This document shows, one piece after another, positions 27,074-36,088 of a stretch of 38,837 nucleotides of DNA; within the stretch, counting starts at the first letter, position 1; every line of letters starts with the position of its first letter. The stretch covers positions 1 to 38,837 of the forward strand of contig NZ_LBMU02000063.1 of assembly GCF_001005085.2 (NCBI RefSeq). Reading direction: 5' to 3'. The notes under the pieces are model-generated. The model did not search any database, was not told where the DNA came from, and saw nothing but the letters and a program-made list of their open reading frames with translations. The position numbers and the translations under genes were made by a program. The stretch comes from Streptomyces humi (GTDB lineage: Bacteria; Actinomycetota; Actinomycetes; Streptomycetales; Streptomycetaceae).

Positions 27074-27170
27074 ACGCAACCCAAATGGGCCCGGCCCGCG
27101 GCTGCCCGCACCCCGCCGCGGCCGACCGACCGTACCCGCCGACGGACCCGACCGTTCATGGGAGTGGAAG

Positions 27171-28874
27171 ATGACCGACCCGTGGGACGGCCAGGGAGGC
27201 CAGGCCACACGCCGCCGCACCGACCGGGTGCCCGGACAGCGTGGCGCCCTGCCCGACGGGACACGGCCCACCGGCGGCCGGGCCGCGGCCCGGCAGGCGG
27301 CCAAGTCCCGCACCGGCAACAGGGGCTCCCGGCGGGCCAGACCGACTCGGCGCGGGAAGCGGGTGCTGAAGATCGTCGGCCTGTGCACGGCGGTCCTGGT
27401 CCTGGTCACCGCGGGCGCGGGCTGGTGGTTCTACCAGCACCTCAACGGCAACATCAACAGCGTCTCCCTCGACGGCAAGGGCGGCAGTGAGAAGGCCGAC
27501 GCGTTCGGCCGCACCCCGATCAACATCCTGGTGATCGGCTCCGACGGCCGTACCAGCTCGGAGGACTGCAAGCTCGGCGGCGGCTGCAAGAACACCGGCG
27601 TCCAGACCGGCAACGGAAACGCGGACGTGGAGATGGTCGTCCACATAGCCGCCGACCGGTCCAACGCCACCGTCATGAGCATCCCCCGCGACACCATGGT
27701 CAACGTCCCCGCCTGCAAGGACAGTTCCAGCGGCCAGTCCACCAACGGCTACTACGGCCAGGTCAACAGCGCCCTCGAGTACGGCCCCGCCTGCCAGGTC
27801 GACACCATCCACCAGCTCACCGGCATCCCCATCGACCACTTCGTGAAGCTGGACTTCTCCGGCGTGGTCAAGATGTCCGACGCCGTCGGCGGTGTCTCCG
27901 TGTGCGTCAACTCCAACGTGTACGACACCTACTCGCACCTGAAGCTCTCCAAGGGCACCCACACCCTCAAGGGCGAGGCGGCGCTGGAGTTCGTCCGCTC
28001 CCGGCACGGCTTCGGCGACGGCAGCGACCTCGGCCGTACCGTCTCCCAGCACATCTTCCTCAGCGCGATGATCCGCAAGTTCAAGAGCGCGGGCACGCTC
28101 ACCGACCCCACCGCCGTCTACCACCTCGCCGACGCGGCCACCAAGGCGCTCACCGTGGACGACGGCCTCGGCAGCGTCAAGAAGCTGATCTCGCTGGCGG
28201 CCGACGTGAACAAGGTGCCGACCAAGCGGATGACGTTCACGACCATGCAGACCGCCCCCGACCCGACCAACAGCAACCGCGTGGTGGTGGGCTCGGGCGC
28301 CAAGGACCTCTTCGCCACCATGGCCAACGACCAGTCGCTGACCACCGGGTCGGGCAAGAAGTCGTCGGCGGCCGAGGCGACCGCCAAGCCGACGGCCACC
28401 ACCGCCTCCGTCCCCGCCGCCCAGATCGCCGTGACCGTCGAGAACGGCACCGACATCACCGGCCGGGCCTCCGCGATCGCCACGCACCTGATCTCGCAGG
28501 GCTTCAGCACCAGCACCACCACGGCCAACGCGCCGAGCTCCGCGACCACGACCACGGTGACCTACGGCTCCGGCGACAAGGCCGCGGCCCAGACCGTGGC
28601 CAAGGCCCTGGACGTGCCCGGCTCGCACGTCAAGCAGGGCACCGGCACCGGCGTCGTCCTGGTCATCGGCAGCGACTGGACGAGCGGCACCAGCTACCCG
28701 GCCACCTCCGGCGACACCAAGGCCGCCGTCTCCAACGCCAACGCCTCGACCGCCGACGACTCCAAGACCTGCGCGAAGGTCAGCCAGTACAAGACGGTCA
28801 GCCTCAACGGCGTGCCGATGACCCCGGCCCAGGCGTACGCGGCGGCGCGCAGCAAGCCCGACTCGGACGAGTGA
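27171..28874 (+). CDS. LytR-CpsA-Psr (LCP) family cell-wall glycopolymer ligase
   Basis: This 567-residue membrane-anchored enzyme attaches teichoic-acid-like or other glycopolymers to peptidoglycan. The N-terminus is cytosolic, basic and disordered (1-62). One membrane segment spans about 64-86 (LKIVGLCTAVLVLVTAGAGWWF). The LCP domain follows, with NILVIGSDGR, VMSIPRDTMV (phosphate-binding Arg) and FVRSRHGFGDGSDLGR. The C-terminal ~150 residues hold a LytR_C domain (QIAVTVENGTDITGRASAIATHLISQGF) after an Ala/Thr/Lys-rich linker, and an unstructured tail. Cysteines in EDCKLGGGCKN could form a disulphide outside the cell. The ATG at 27171 has GGAGTGGAAG before it. Confidence 0.94.
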   Translation: MTDPWDGQGGQATRRRTDRVPGQRGALPDGTRPTGGRAAARQAAKSRTGNRGSRRARPTRRGKRVLKIVGLCTAVLVLVTAGAGWWFYQHLNGNINSVSLDGKGGSEKADAFGRTPINILVIGSDGRTSSEDCKLGGGCKNTGVQTGNGNADVEMVVHIAADRSNATVMSIPRDTMVNVPACKDSSSGQSTNGYYGQVNSALEYGPACQVDTIHQLTGIPIDHFVKLDFSGVVKMSDAVGGVSVCVNSNVYDTYSHLKLSKGTHTLKGEAALEFVRSRHGFGDGSDLGRTVSQHIFLSAMIRKFKSAGTLTDPTAVYHLADAATKALTVDDGLGSVKKLISLAADVNKVPTKRMTFTTMQTAPDPTNSNRVVVGSGAKDLFATMANDQSLTTGSGKKSSAAEATAKPTATTASVPAAQIAVTVENGTDITGRASAIATHLISQGFSTSTTTANAPSSATTTTVTYGSGDKAAAQTVAKALDVPGSHVKQGTGTGVVLVIGSDWTSGTSYPATSGDTKAAVSNANASTADDSKTCAKVSQYKTVSLNGVPMTPAQAYAAARSKPDSDE

Positions 28875-28960
28875 GACGGGTTCCCCGCCGCGGCGGCCGG
28901 AGATGATCCCGGAAGACCGTCCGGCGGGGGATCGCGCGCGACTGCCGTGAAAGCATGTAG

Positions 28961-28980
28961 CTGCCCGACAGTTCGGGCAG
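28961..28980 (+). terminator. Terminator-like hairpin after the LCP gene
   Basis: CTGCCCGA and TCGGGCAG form a perfect 8-bp stem with loop CAGT, about 90 bases past the LCP stop and 70 bases before the next start. Confidence 0.55.
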
Positions 28981-29047
28981 CGCGGGCCCCGGCGGCACCC
29001 GTCCGGGCGGCGCGCAGCGGCCGGTCGCGCGAGCAACGAGGTGACAG

Positions 29048-30853
29048 ATGCGGTTCACCACCCGACCCACCCTCCAGGGCACCTTCGGCATGGTGTCGTC
29101 CACCCACTGGCTGGCCTCCCAGTCGGCGATGGCGGTCCTGGAGACCGGCGGCAACGCGTACGACGCGGCCGTCGCCGGAGCGTTCGTCCTGCACGTGGTC
29201 GAGCCGCACCTCAACGGGCCGGCCGGCGAGGTCCCGATCCTGCTCGCCCCGGCCGGCGGCGAGGTGCGGGTGCTGTGCGGGCAGGGTGTGGCCCCGGCCG
29301 GCGCCACCGCGGCCCACTACCGGGGGCTCGGCCTGGACCTCGTCCCCGGCACCGGCCCGCTGGCCGCGGCCGTCCCCGGCGCCTTCGACGCCTGGCTGCT
29401 GCTGCTCCGCGACCACGGCACCAGATCCCTCGACGAGGTCCTGGCGTACGCCATCGGCTACGCCGAGCACGGACACGCGCCCGTGGAGAACGTCGGCGCG
29501 ACCGTGGCGAGCGTGCGCGAACTGTTCGAGACCGAGTGGACGACGTCGGCGGAGCTCTACCTGCCCGGCGGCCGGCCACCGCGCCCCGGTGAACTGCTGC
29601 GCAACCCCGCCCTGGCCGCCACCTGGAGACGGCTGCTCGCCGAGACCGCCGGCGCCGGCGACCGGGAGGCGCGGATCGACGCGGCCCGTGCGGTGTGGCG
29701 CTCCGGTTTCATCGCCGAGGCCCTGGTACGGCAGGCCGCCCGCCCCACCATGGACACCAGCGGAGAACGGCACACCGGCACCCTCACCGCCGCCGACCTG
29801 GCCGGCTGGTCCGCGGGCTACGAGAGCCCGGTGTCGTACGACTGGAACGGCTGGACCGTGTGCAAGGCGGGCCCCTGGAGCCAGGGCCCGGCCCTTCTCC
29901 AGCAGCTCGCCCTGCTGCCGCCCGAACCGTCCGAGCTGCCGGGGTACGGCTCCGCCGACTACGTGCATCTCCTCGTCGAGGGCTGCAAGCTCGCCATGGC
30001 CGACCGGGAGGCCTGGTACGGGGACGCGGCCGAGGTTCCGCTGGCCGACCTGCTCTCGGCCCCGTACAACGCCGCCCGGCGGGCGCTGATCGGTGCCAAG
30101 GCCTCGGACGAGCTGCGGCCCGGCAGTCCCGGCGGACGCGCGCCGCGCCTGCCCGGGTACGCGCGCGTGGAGGCCGGGGAGGGCGCCGCGTTCGATCCGC
30201 TGGGCGCCGGTGAGCCGACGGTCGCGCAGGTCGCCACCGACGGCACCACCCGGGGCGACACCTGCCACCTGGACGTCGTCGACCGCTGGGGCAACATGGT
30301 CGCGGCCACCCCCAGCGGCGGCTGGCTCCAGTCCAACCCCGTCGTCCCCGAACTGGGCTTCCCGCTCGGCACCCGGCTCCAGATGGCCTGGCTCGAGGAG
30401 GGCCTGCATAACTCGCTCACCCCCGGACGGCGGCCCCGCACCACGCTCACGCCGTCGATCGCACTGCGGGACGGGCATCCGGTGCTGGCCTTCGGTACGC
30501 CCGGCGGCGACCAGCAGGACCAGTGGCAGCTGCACTTCTTCCTCGCCGTCGCCCTGCGGGACCCGGTCCGCGGCGGACTCGACCTGCAAGGCGCGATCGA
30601 CGCCCCGAACTGGCACAACGACAGCTTCCCCAGCTCCTTCTACCCGCGCGGGCGCCGCCCCGGCAGCCTGACCGTCGAGTCCCGGACGGACCCCGGCGTG
30701 GTGGCGGAGCTGCGGCGGCGCGGCCACGACGTGACGGTCGGCCCCGGCTGGTCGGAGGGACGGTTGTGCGCGGTGGCACGGGACCCGGAGACCGGAGTGC
30801 TCTCGGCGGCGGCCAATCCCCGCGGCATGCAGGGCTACGCGGTGGGGCGCTGA
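29048..30853 (+). CDS. Gamma-glutamyltransferase-like Ntn hydrolase, cytosolic type
   Basis: This 601-residue GGT-superfamily protein lacks a signal peptide: it starts MRFTTRPTLQGTFGMVSSTHWLAS, the pattern of cytosolic GGT-like hydrolases. The large-subunit motif AVLETGGNAYDAAVAGAFVLHVVEPHLNGPAGE is clear. The self-cleavage nucleophile is probably Thr405 in GDTCHLDVVDRWGNMV; the usual TTH is TCH here. The small subunit ends with GTPGGDQQDQWQLHF and ANPRGMQGYAVGR. Relatives act on gamma-glutamyl or similar amides, or as cephalosporin acylases; the substrate is unknown. It is clearly distinct from the secreted enzyme at 7902. AACGAGGTGACAG precedes the ATG. The last 27 coding bases are duplicated immediately after the stop. 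Confidence 0.92.
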   Translation: MRFTTRPTLQGTFGMVSSTHWLASQSAMAVLETGGNAYDAAVAGAFVLHVVEPHLNGPAGEVPILLAPAGGEVRVLCGQGVAPAGATAAHYRGLGLDLVPGTGPLAAAVPGAFDAWLLLLRDHGTRSLDEVLAYAIGYAEHGHAPVENVGATVASVRELFETEWTTSAELYLPGGRPPRPGELLRNPALAATWRRLLAETAGAGDREARIDAARAVWRSGFIAEALVRQAARPTMDTSGERHTGTLTAADLAGWSAGYESPVSYDWNGWTVCKAGPWSQGPALLQQLALLPPEPSELPGYGSADYVHLLVEGCKLAMADREAWYGDAAEVPLADLLSAPYNAARRALIGAKASDELRPGSPGGRAPRLPGYARVEAGEGAAFDPLGAGEPTVAQVATDGTTRGDTCHLDVVDRWGNMVAATPSGGWLQSNPVVPELGFPLGTRLQMAWLEEGLHNSLTPGRRPRTTLTPSIALRDGHPVLAFGTPGGDQQDQWQLHFFLAVALRDPVRGGLDLQGAIDAPNWHNDSFPSSFYPRGRRPGSLTVESRTDPGVVAELRRRGHDVTVGPGWSEGRLCAVARDPETGVLSAAANPRGMQGYAVGR

Positions 30854-30896
30854 CGACACCGATGCAGGGCTGCGCGGTGGGGCGCTGACGACACCG
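30827..30896 (+). repeat. 35-bp tandem duplication across the GGT-like stop codon
   Basis: Units 30827-30861 and 30862-30896 differ at one base. The first unit includes codons for MQGYAVGR and the stop; the second repeats them as MQGCAVGR-stop, out of frame with the gene. It is a recent local duplication. Confidence 0.9.
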
Positions 30897-30930
30897 GGAG
30901 CGGAGGGCGCGACCGAAGCCGGGGTGCCGG

Positions 30931-31042
30931 GTGGTGGCGGGCCGGCCGTGTGGTGGCGGGCCGGCCGGGGGAGAGCGGCCGGGTTGTGGGAGGCCCGCCG
31001 GGTGAGTGGGAGGCCCGCCGGGTGGTGGGAGGCCCGCCGGGC
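30931..31042 (+). repeat. Minisatellite of G-rich 18-20 bp units
   Basis: GTGGTGGCGGGCCGGCCG occurs at 30931-30948 and 30950-30967. GTGGGAGGCCCGCCGGGT occurs at 30986-31003 and 31006-31023, with a last-base variant at 31025-31042. The units share a GTGG..G..GCCCG..CGG plan. This array fills the space between the GGT-like and inositol-monophosphatase-like genes; no gene is supported in it. Confidence 0.85.
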
Positions 31043-31149
31043 GGGTCCGTCCGGCGCCGTTGATCTCGGGCGCCGTCTGTTCCTCCGGATTCCACCGGCC
31101 GTACACCCGGGCGGCGGGGATTGTCAGTGGCACGTGCTCTCATGGAGGC

Positions 31150-31998
31150 ATGATCGAAGCAACGGAGACCATCGACGAGTTTCTCCTCGAGCACGCCGTC
31201 GACGTCGAGGACGCCATCCGCAAGGCGGCCCGCACCGAGATCCTGCCCCGCTGGCGCCGGCTCGCCGACCACGAGGTCGACCAGAAGGCCGGGCCGCACG
31301 ACCTGGTGACCGACGCCGACCGGCTCGCCGAGCGCTACCTCACGGAGGCCCTCGGCGCCCTGCTGCCCGGCTCCGTCGTGGTCGGCGAGGAGGCCGTGCA
31401 CGCCGACCCGGAGACCTACGAGGCGCTCCAGGGCGACGCACCGGTGTGGATCGTCGACCCGGTCGACGGCACCCGCCAGTTCGTGCGCGGCGAGGACGGC
31501 TTCTGCACCCTGGTCGCGCTCGCCCACCGGGGCGTCCTGCTCGCCTCCTGGACCTACCTCCCCGCCCGCGACCAACTCGCCACGGCGGTACGGGGCAAGG
31601 GCGCCCACCTCGACGGCGTCCGGCTGCTCTCCGGCTCCCCCGAGAAGGGCCGGGACCTGCGGATAGCCACCTCGCACCCGGACTACACGACCGACGCGCA
31701 GAAGCGCGAGCTGTTCGCCCTGTGGGTCGACGGCGTCGCCCCGCGCCCCTGCGGTTCCGCGGGTCTGGAATACCTCGCCGTAGCCCGGGGCGAGTTGGAC
31801 GCCACGGCGTTCTCCTGGGAGGCCGCCTGGGACCACGCGGCCGGGCTGCTGCTGGTCGAGGAGGCGGGCGGCGCCCACCTCACCCGGGCCGGCGTGCCGT
31901 TCCGCGTCACGGGCGGCAACGCGCTGCCGTTCACCGCGGCCCGCGACGCGGCCACCGCCCGCCACGTGGTGGACCTGCTCCAGAACCCGCACTGGTAA
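31150..31998 (+). CDS. Inositol-monophosphatase-family phosphatase
   Basis: This 282-residue Mg2+-dependent phosphatase has the family motifs VVGEEA (metal Glu), WIVDPVDGTRQFVRGEDGFCTLVA (metal-binding Asp residues) and WEAAWDHAAGLLLVEEAGG (C-terminal metal Asp). PDLVTDAD-type sequence is present as HDLVTDADRLAE. Substrates in the family include inositol phosphates, histidinol phosphate and 3'-phosphoadenosine 5'-phosphate; none can be chosen here. The ATG at 31150 is the first that fits. Its GGAGG lies only 1 base upstream, so translation initiation is unusual. The next gene starts 75 bases later. Confidence 0.92.
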   Translation: MIEATETIDEFLLEHAVDVEDAIRKAARTEILPRWRRLADHEVDQKAGPHDLVTDADRLAERYLTEALGALLPGSVVVGEEAVHADPETYEALQGDAPVWIVDPVDGTRQFVRGEDGFCTLVALAHRGVLLASWTYLPARDQLATAVRGKGAHLDGVRLLSGSPEKGRDLRIATSHPDYTTDAQKRELFALWVDGVAPRPCGSAGLEYLAVARGELDATAFSWEAAWDHAAGLLLVEEAGGAHLTRAGVPFRVTGGNALPFTAARDAATARHVVDLLQNPHW

Positions 31999-32073
31999 CC
32001 CGCGCGAGGAGAGTGTCAGTCCTCCGGCATATCCTGAAGCCGAGTGGCCATCGGCTGACGAAGGGGTCCGAAG

Positions 32074-33488
32074 GTGCCGTCGATGCTCGATGCGGTCGTG
32101 GTGGGGGCGGGGCCGAACGGCCTGACGGCCGCCGTGGAGCTGGCCCGGCGCGGTTTCTCCGTGGCCCTCTTCGAGGCGAAGGACACCGTGGGCGGCGGCG
32201 CCCGCACCGAGGAGCTCACCCTCCCCGGCTTCCGGCACGACCCGTGCTCCGCCGCGCACCCGCTCGCCGTCAACTCGCCCGCGTTCCGCGCCTTGCCCCT
32301 GGAGCGCTACGGCCTCCAGTGGCTGCACCCCGACCTGCCGATGGCACACCCCTTCCCCGACGGCGGCGCCGCCGTGCTGGCCCGCTCCGTCGCCGAGACG
32401 GCGGCCTCCTTCGGCCCACGCGACGCGGGCACGTACCGCAGGCTGGTCGAGCCCTTCCTGCCCAAGTGGGACACCCTGGCCAGGGACTTCATGTCGCTGC
32501 CGCGGACCGCGCTGCCGCGTGACCCGGTCATGCTCGCCCGCTTCGGCCTGGCCGGACTGCCCCCCGCCGCCCTGCTGTTGCGCCGCTTCCGCGACGAACC
32601 GGCCAGAACGCTGTTCGCCGGACTCGTCGCCCATGTCATGGCCCCGCTCACCGGCTTCGCGACCGGTGCCGTCGGCCTGGTCTTCGCGCTCGCCGCGCAC
32701 GCCCGCGGCTGGCCGGTCGCCAAGGGCGGCTCCCAGGCCGTCTCCGACGCCCTCGCCGCCTACCTGAAGGACCTCGGCGGCGCCGTCCACACCGACTACG
32801 AGGTCAAGCGGCTCGACGACCTGCCGCCGGCGCGGTCGTACGTCTTCGACACCTCGCCCACCGCCCTCGCCCGCATCGCCGGCTTCGGCACCTACTACCA
32901 GGGCTACCGCTACGGCCCCGGGGTCTTCAAGGTCGACTACGCACTGGACGGCCCCGTACCCTGGACCGCCCCCGCGGCACGCCGCGCCGGGACCGTGCAG
33001 ATCGGCGCGGACAGCACGGAGATCGGCACCGCCCTCCGTGCCGCCTCCCGCGAGGGCCGCGCCCCCGACCGGCCGTTCATGATCACCGTTCAGCCCGGTG
33101 TGGCGGACCCGAGCCGGGCCCCCGAGGGCAAGCAGGTGTTCTGGGCCTACGCCCACGTGCCGAACGGCTGGACCGGTGACCTCACGGACGTGATGGAACG
33201 TCAACTGGAGCGGTACGCCCCGGGATTCCGCGACCTCGTACTGGCCCGCGCCACCGCAGGGCCCGCCGAACTGGCCGCCCGCAACGCCAACTACGTCGGC
33301 GGCGACATCGGCACCGGAGCCGTCTCCGGCCTACAGATCCTGCTGCGCCCCAAGCTCTCCCTGTCCCCGTACGGCACCCCGCACCCGGCCGTCTTCATCT
33401 GCTCGTCGGCCACCCCGCCCGGCCCGGGCGTGCACGGCATGTCGGGGCACAACGCGGCGAAGGCCGTGTGGAGGAGGCTGAGACAGTC

Positions 33489-33492
<4 letters not shown>
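32074..33492 (+). CDS. CrtI-like NAD(P)/FAD-dependent oxidoreductase
   Basis: This 472-residue flavoprotein is of the phytoene-desaturase/amine-oxidase type. An FAD-binding Rossmann start DAVVVGAGPNGLTAAVELARRG with the acidic FEAK end is followed by GGGARTEELTLPGFRHDPCSAAHPL. The C-terminal segment PPGPGVHGMSGHNAAKAVWR closes the FAD site. No carotenoid genes are nearby, so carotenoid synthesis is unlikely; relatives of this subgroup are uncharacterised and resemble pyridine nucleotide-disulfide oxidoreductase domain-containing protein 2. GTG at 32074 has AAGGGG 7 bases upstream; ATG at 32083 is an alternative. The stop overlaps the macrodomain start as ATGA, so the two are coupled in translation. 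Confidence 0.9.
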
Positions 33493-33998
<506 letters not shown>

Positions 33999-34011
33999 GG
34001 ACGCACACGGC

Positions 34012-34302
34012 TCAGCCCAGGATGCGGCGCTTCTGCTCCTGGAACTCGTCCTCGGTGAGGATCCCCTGGGCCTTCAGCTCGCCGAGCTGTTTGAGCTGGT
34101 CCATCCTGGCCGTCATGTCGTCGGCGACGGGCTGCGCCGCCGGCGGCGGCTGGGCGACGGATCCCTGCTGTTCGTAGTTCTGCGGTTCGTAGTCCTGCTG
34201 GGCCCACCGGCCCGCCTGGCGCCGTGAGACACGGTTCGACACCGCCGTGGCGGTACCGGCGACGACAGCGGTGCGCGCGATCCCACGCAGCAGTCCGGGC
34301 AT
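34012..34302 (-). CDS. SHOCT-domain protein
   Basis: This 96-residue protein has a short N-terminal hydrophobic/amphipathic stretch (LLRGIARTAVVAGTATAVSNRV), a disordered Gln/Pro/Ala middle (about 35-60), and the C-terminal SHOCT motif DQLKQLGELKAQGILTEDEFQEQKRRILG. SHOCT segments often sit at the ends of membrane or stress proteins and are thought to mediate protein contacts. It starts 16 bases after the DUF6325-like gene and is read from the same strand, so they likely form one operon. Confidence 0.92.
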   Translation of the reverse strand: MPGLLRGIARTAVVAGTATAVSNRVSRRQAGRWAQQDYEPQNYEQQGSVAQPPPAAQPVADDMTARMDQLKQLGELKAQGILTEDEFQEQKRRILG

Positions 34303-34318
34303 ACTCGGTCATCTCCGT

Positions 34319-34780
34319 TCAGGCGGCGGCGGTGCCACCGGGCGGGGGCGTCTCGTCGACGGCGTCCAGCGACGCCAGCAGGGCCTGCACCGGGATCCGG
34401 CCGCTCGCGACCAGCTGGGCGCCGCTGCGCCGCAGCGCGCCGGCCAGCGGCGCGGCCCACAGGTTCTCGTACACCAGCACCGCGGCGGAGTTGCCGGGCT
34501 CCAGCGCGTTGCCCGCCTCGGCGAGGTCGCCCTCGTCCAGCAGACCGGAGGAGGCACCCTCGAAGACGGTCAGCTCGGCCGCGTCGTCGCCGAGGTCCCG
34601 CACCTCGAGCGCGGTCACCGAACCGTCGGCGTCCTTGCGCAGGAACGCCAGGTCGAGGATGCGCACGACACGGCGGTCGGCGAGATCGACCAGCAGTGGA
34701 AAGGCCTCGCCGGTCATCCTGTTGCCCGGGAACTCGATCACCAGGTAGTCGACGGGGCCCATCTCTTCGACGCTCTCCAT
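34319..34780 (-). CDS. DUF6325-like protein
   Basis: This 153-residue acidic protein begins MESVEEMGPVDYLVIEFPGNRMTGEAFPLLVDLADRRVVRILDLAFL. GPVDYLVIEFPG and VFEGASSGLLDEGDLAEAGNALEPGNSAAVLVYENLWAAPLA are features of the actinobacterial family I recall as DUF6325. These genes are commonly next to SHOCT-domain genes. Function is unknown; the strand-rich start and EPGNSAAVLVYENLWA suggest a ferredoxin-like fold, an inference only. GGAGGAGGACC precedes the ATG at 34780, a strong ribosome binding site. An in-frame ATG at 34762 (MGPVDYL) is an alternative. Confidence 0.85.
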   Translation of the reverse strand: MESVEEMGPVDYLVIEFPGNRMTGEAFPLLVDLADRRVVRILDLAFLRKDADGSVTALEVRDLGDDAAELTVFEGASSGLLDEGDLAEAGNALEPGNSAAVLVYENLWAAPLAGALRRSGAQLVASGRIPVQALLASLDAVDETPPPGGTAAA

Positions 34781-35094
34781 GGTCCTCCTCCTGGAACGGG
34801 CGGGACCGCGGAGACGGTCGCCGGCCGGTGCCTTCATTGCAGCACCCGCGCCGGAGCCCCGCACGTCCGGCGACCGGCCGGGGACCCGCCCGGGACCAAC
34901 TCGGCAGCCGGTAGAGGCTCCTGCCCACCGGCCAGCAGCCCAGCAGCAGGCACGACGCCACCAGCGCCTGCTCCGGCCGGCAGGCGAGCGTGGACGCGTG
35001 CCCCCGGCACGACGCCCGGACCGTCCCGGCGGGGGCCTCCGGGGTGCCGCCGGGACGGTCGCCCCGCACCCTGGACGCAGGAAGGAGCGATGCC
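34781..35094. other. 314-bp divergent intergenic region with perfect hairpin
   Basis: No gene is supported. It contains GGTCGCCGG/CCGGCGACC arms about 45 bases apart near the DUF6325 side and the 14-bp perfect inverted repeat at 35019-35060 near the BrkB side. A hydrophobic leftward stretch near 34900-34980 has no start signal. Confidence 0.55.
35019..35060 (+). promoter_or_regulatory. 14-bp perfect stem-loop in the BrkB-like gene leader
   Basis: GACCGTCCCGGCGG (35019-35032) and its exact complement (35047-35060) enclose a 14-base loop. It ends 20 bases before the GAAGGAG ribosome binding site. It may be an attenuator or mRNA-stability element, or end an unseen upstream transcript. Confidence 0.5.
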
Positions 35095-36048
35095 ATGCCG
35101 ACCAGGGGGCGGGTGCCGCGCAACGGCTCTCGGCCCGGGCCGTTCCGGTGGCGTGAGCGGACCGCGCGGGTGGTCTCGCGGGCGAGGACGCTGCACCGGT
35201 GGGCGGAGATCCGGTTCCCGGTCGTCGTCCATCTCGCGGACCGGATGGTGTCCGTGAACATCTTCGACACCGCCACCCGGGTGGCCGCCCAGTGCTTCCT
35301 CACCGCGGTGCCGCTGCTCTTCGTGTTCGTGGCCTACGCCCCGCCGGCCCTCGAGCGGCAGCTGATCCGGTCGGTGCGCTCGGTGTTCGGCCTGACCGGA
35401 CCGGCCGACCCCCAGCTCCAGCACCTCGTGCAGCCGCAGAGCGAGAGCCTGCGGCAGACCACCGGCCTGGTCGGTGTCCTCATGGTGCTGATCTCGGCCA
35501 CCGCCCTCAGCCGGGCCGTGCAGCGGCTGTGCCAGCGTGCCTGGGGCATCCCGCGGGGCGGTATCAGGATCGCGCCGTGGCGCTGGCTGGCATGGCTCGC
35601 CCTGTGGATCGCCGCACTGGTCCTTCAGGGCGTACTGCGGGACGGCTTCGGAGTGGGGGCCTGGCTGGGCGTCCCGATCACCTTCACCGCCCAGGTGTGC
35701 CTGTGGTGGTGGACCCAGCACCTGCTGCTCGGCGGCCACGTCACATGGAAGCCGCTGGTCCCCGGGGCGGTGATCACCGCGGTGGCCCTGACCGCCCTGT
35801 CGGTGACCGCGCGGTTCTACCTGCCGCGCGCCCTCGACCACGCCCTCGCCGGTTACGGCTCGCTGGGAGCGGTCTTCGTCGCCCTGTCCTGGCTGATCGT
35901 GATCTGCCTGGCCGCCACCCTCAGCGTCACCGTCGGCGCGGTCCTGGTCCAGGAGCCGTTCCTCGCCGACCGGCTCGGCAGCCCGCCGCGCCGCGACCGG
36001 GACCCACGCTCTGCGCCGGAGCCGAAACACTGTGATCCTGGTCGGTGA
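35095..36048 (+). CDS. YihY/BrkB-family integral membrane protein
   Basis: This 317-residue protein has about six hydrophobic segments after a basic N-terminus. VNIFDTATRVAAQCFLTAVPLLFVFVAYAPP is the first, followed by LVGVLMVLISATALSRAVQRLCQRAWG, WLAWLALWIAALVLQGV, ITFTAQVCLWWWTQHLLLGG, ITAVALTALSVTARFYLP, and LGAVFVALSWLIVICLAATLSVTVGAVL. The family (formerly annotated RNase BN, which is wrong) has no settled function. GAAGGAG lies 7 bases before the ATG at 35095. The in-frame ATG at 35020 would add a Pro/Arg-rich stretch inside the leader hairpin and is less likely. It may be linked with the divergent DUF6325/SHOCT pair. Confidence 0.88.
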   Translation: MPTRGRVPRNGSRPGPFRWRERTARVVSRARTLHRWAEIRFPVVVHLADRMVSVNIFDTATRVAAQCFLTAVPLLFVFVAYAPPALERQLIRSVRSVFGLTGPADPQLQHLVQPQSESLRQTTGLVGVLMVLISATALSRAVQRLCQRAWGIPRGGIRIAPWRWLAWLALWIAALVLQGVLRDGFGVGAWLGVPITFTAQVCLWWWTQHLLLGGHVTWKPLVPGAVITAVALTALSVTARFYLPRALDHALAGYGSLGAVFVALSWLIVICLAATLSVTVGAVLVQEPFLADRLGSPPRRDRDPRSAPEPKHCDPGR

Positions 36049-36088
36049 AGCGCCGGTCACGGCCGGCCGGACACAGGCGGTGATCTCT

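Noticed and set aside
30931..31042. CRISPR array
   Set aside because: Units are direct tandem repeats without unique spacers and no cas genes are present.
34900..34990. Hydrophobic leftward stretch ALVASCLLLGCWPVGRSLYRL
   Set aside because: No start codon with ribosome binding site and no upstream coding character; probably noise or a very old relic.
35095..36048. Ribonuclease BN
   Set aside because: The old annotation of YihY/BrkB proteins as RNase BN is known to be wrong; this is a multi-pass membrane protein.
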